From Euborellia annulipes (taxonomy: Eukaryota > Arthropoda > Insecta > Dermaptera > Anisolabididae), in assembly GCA_023213315.1 (NCBI GenBank), contig JAKCPI010002066.1:1-64000 (forward strand): 64,000 nt of DNA, in the 5' to 3' direction. This document shows positions 62,595 through 64,000 of this stretch, piece by piece (positions within the stretch are counted from its first letter, which is position 1; the number at the start of each line of letters is the position of its first letter). Under the pieces are notes generated by a model. It searched no databases, had not been told where the DNA came from, and saw nothing but the letters and a program-made list of their open reading frames with translations. The position numbers were made by a program, and so were the translations under genes.

Positions 62595-63062
62595 CACCTG
62601 CTGCGGACTTTTCTTTCCTGTAACCTTTAGAAAGTTCTCTTTGAATTTTATTAAATTATTTGAAACAAAACTGAGTATCCAGCCCATACATTGCCAATGA
62701 GGAAAACCCTATCTTCAACAATTAATAATTCAGAAAATTGTAGGATTTTAGAAAAAAATTTCCCTATAATCTTTAAAAGGTCCCCTTTGAATGTTAATTA
62801 ATTAAACAACGACTTCGCATGATAATTAATTATTTCAAGTAGAAGGGCCTAATTCATAGAGTTGAATATCCTCTCCAAGTGGGGAAATCCTAACTTCAAC
62901 AATTAATAACTTGAAAATTTGGACGGATTTTACAACGAAAATAATTTCCCTATTAGGCTATTTTTAGAAGATCCTTTTTCAAATTTCATCAGTAAGTTGC
63001 TCAACCAAAGTTTGATAGACAGGCGGACAAACATTAGCGAATTATATAGTTACTAATATAGA
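62595..63062. repeat. Diverged ~190-bp direct repeats
   Basis: ctatcttcaacaattaataa ttc, ggattttag, atttccctataa and ctttaaaaggtcccctttga at 62710-62800 recur as ctaacttcaacaattaataa, ggatttta, atttccctatta and agaagatcctttttcaaatt at 62890-62990. A partial third copy precedes them at 62615-62650. The block ends tagacaggcggacaaacatt agcgaattatatag, which reads like a mobile-element 3' end. Confidence 0.5.
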
Positions 63063-63248
63063 TTGTGATTTTGTTGACAAAATAATGTATTAATAAGTAC
63101 TATTCTCAAAAAGAAGCAAACTTCCAAATTTAGATTTAATAAAATTCTCTTATAACTCCGTTAAGTTTGCTTATTTATTTTTGTGATTATCAAACGGTGT
63201 TGTAGAAGAGGTCTCCACCCCGTACCTACACCATCCCGAGCACCAGGA

Positions 63249-63827
63249 CAAAAGGTAATGATTTTATTTGAAATTCCTATCGGGATCCCCGTTTATTTAC
63301 CCGAGGTGCTTTCGTGCACGAAGACACACACCTCAAACCCAACCGGCCTCTAGCCTTAGCCATCTACCGGCACCCCGTGAAGTTATATCATTTCCTATCT
63401 CTAACTCCTCCTCCTGCTTTCGTTTCTAGCTAGTGAACTAATCCTTATTTCTGGTTCCAACCGGCTCCTTATATCCAACCTCTTCTATGGAGGATGTCCT
63501 AGTTTGAGGAGGGACTCCCTCAACACCGGCGTGTAGCCTACTCCTTTCGAAGAATGCATCACTGAGAGGGAAACCTTCTTTACGTCCATTCCACAGGACG
63601 GGATGTCACAACAACTCCCTCTCCTCATAGAGTTGCCTGGGGGCTATTGTGGGGAGATCCAATATTCCAATCCAGTGCCTGCTTGAGGATTTGTTTACAT
63701 TAAATAAATATTTTATTTTAATGAAAAATCCCGCTCGCCAAGGATTTGAACAGGGATCTTCTTTGTAGAAGCCGACACCCTAGCTCACTACACGGGGGCA
63801 GCGGGAGCCCTCAGATCAAAAGGTAAT
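63249..63827 (-). mobile_element. Unclassified tRNA-headed element with 11-bp TSD
   Basis: Element 63260-63816 (557 bp) between exact duplications caaaaggtaat (63249-63259 and 63817-63827). On the minus strand it starts with a tRNA-like head, cgtgtagtgagctagggtgt (box A) and atccctgttcaaatccttgg (box B). About 400 bp of moderately GC sequence follows (ggatctccccacaatagccc, ccggtgttgagggagtccct, ggtgccggtagatggct), ending aatttcaaataaaatcat. It is longer than the other SINEs here, lacks a poly-A tail, and shares no body with them. It could be a SINE using a different LINE partner. Confidence 0.65.
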
Positions 63828-64000
63828 ATTACTTATATTGAAAAAATTTATAAAAAAAAATTTTATAAATACTAGCTAGGACCCAGAGGCTGAAAAAAAT
63901 ATTAAACTTGCTTTTAAATTAATTTTAATTAATCAATTAAAATTTCGCTGGATTTTATAAATACATAGTAGCTATTTATCAATTAATAATCAAAAGGGGT
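63828..64000. other. AT-rich end of window, nothing identified
   Basis: Simple AT-rich DNA to the end of the sequence. Confidence 0.4.

Noticed and set aside
1..64000. Endogenous viral sequence or LTR retrotransposon
   Set aside because: No long terminal repeats in direct orientation, no gag, protease, integrase or capsid-like frames were seen.

Overview
The window is AT-rich, gene-poor nuclear DNA of a metazoan, most likely an invertebrate and plausibly an arthropod. No reading frame longer than 119 codons exists on either strand, there is no operon structure, and almost everything recognisable is a mobile element: tRNA- and 5S-rRNA-headed SINEs with poly-A tails, hAT elements with 8-bp target-site duplications (TSDs), a Transib, a CACTA-like foldback, a Harbinger-like MITE and a LINE remnant. 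The species cannot be named from sequence alone. No complete protein-coding gene is supported. Two weak gene hints are a 35-codon exon-like frame ending in a GTGAGT splice donor (18021-18124) and a CCAAT/Inr-like promoter with a possible noncoding first exon (48354-48523).

Layout. 1-6.9 kb: mostly featureless AT-rich DNA with eroded fragments. 6.98-10.6 kb: a Transib (6984-8916) sits in a hAT terminus. Next to it, a hAT (9346-10520) carries a second hAT (9969-10307) and itself lies in the remains of a third. 12.3-16.8 kb: a tRNA-SINE is split by a 4.2-kb composite of two complete hAT MITEs flanking a giant imperfect palindrome. 18-23 kb: a hAT MITE, a 432-bp long hairpin, an element-D copy and a full-length family-C element. 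25.2-25.7 kb: inverted elements with hammerhead-ribozyme-like cores. 29 kb: LINE zinc-knuckle remnant beside a SINE. 32-36 kb: a family-C element holding two sequential SINE insertions, a TIR element holding a hAT, and a second composite-looking hAT. 39.9-45 kb: hAT elements, element D in reverse orientation and a SINE-in-SINE. 46.7-48.1 kb: family C with a 5S-SINE inside, then a clean tRNA-SINE. 49.2-51.6 kb: CACTA-like foldback and a long hAT. 54.3-55.3 kb: hAT with a nested SINE. 59.7-61.6 kb: family C twice, one copy with a Harbinger-like MITE inside. 63.26-63.82 kb: an unidentified 557-bp tRNA-headed element.

The main candidate for something undescribed is family C, about 0.7 kb and present in about 20 full or partial copies. 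Its 5' end is a near-perfect hairpin (the CTGGTGTGAC...GTCACACCAG stem). The hairpin interior contains ACTTTCTCTTACC, the exact complement of the element's 3' terminus GGTAAGAGAAAGT. It carries an internal (CA)n(GACA)n tract and a (TA)n-rich 3' palindrome. The layout recalls Helentron/DINE-1-type non-autonomous elements, but that classification is inference. Nesting and empty-site comparisons give a local insertion order: hAT elements split old repeats, and tRNA-SINEs with 10-13 bp TSDs are among the latest arrivals.
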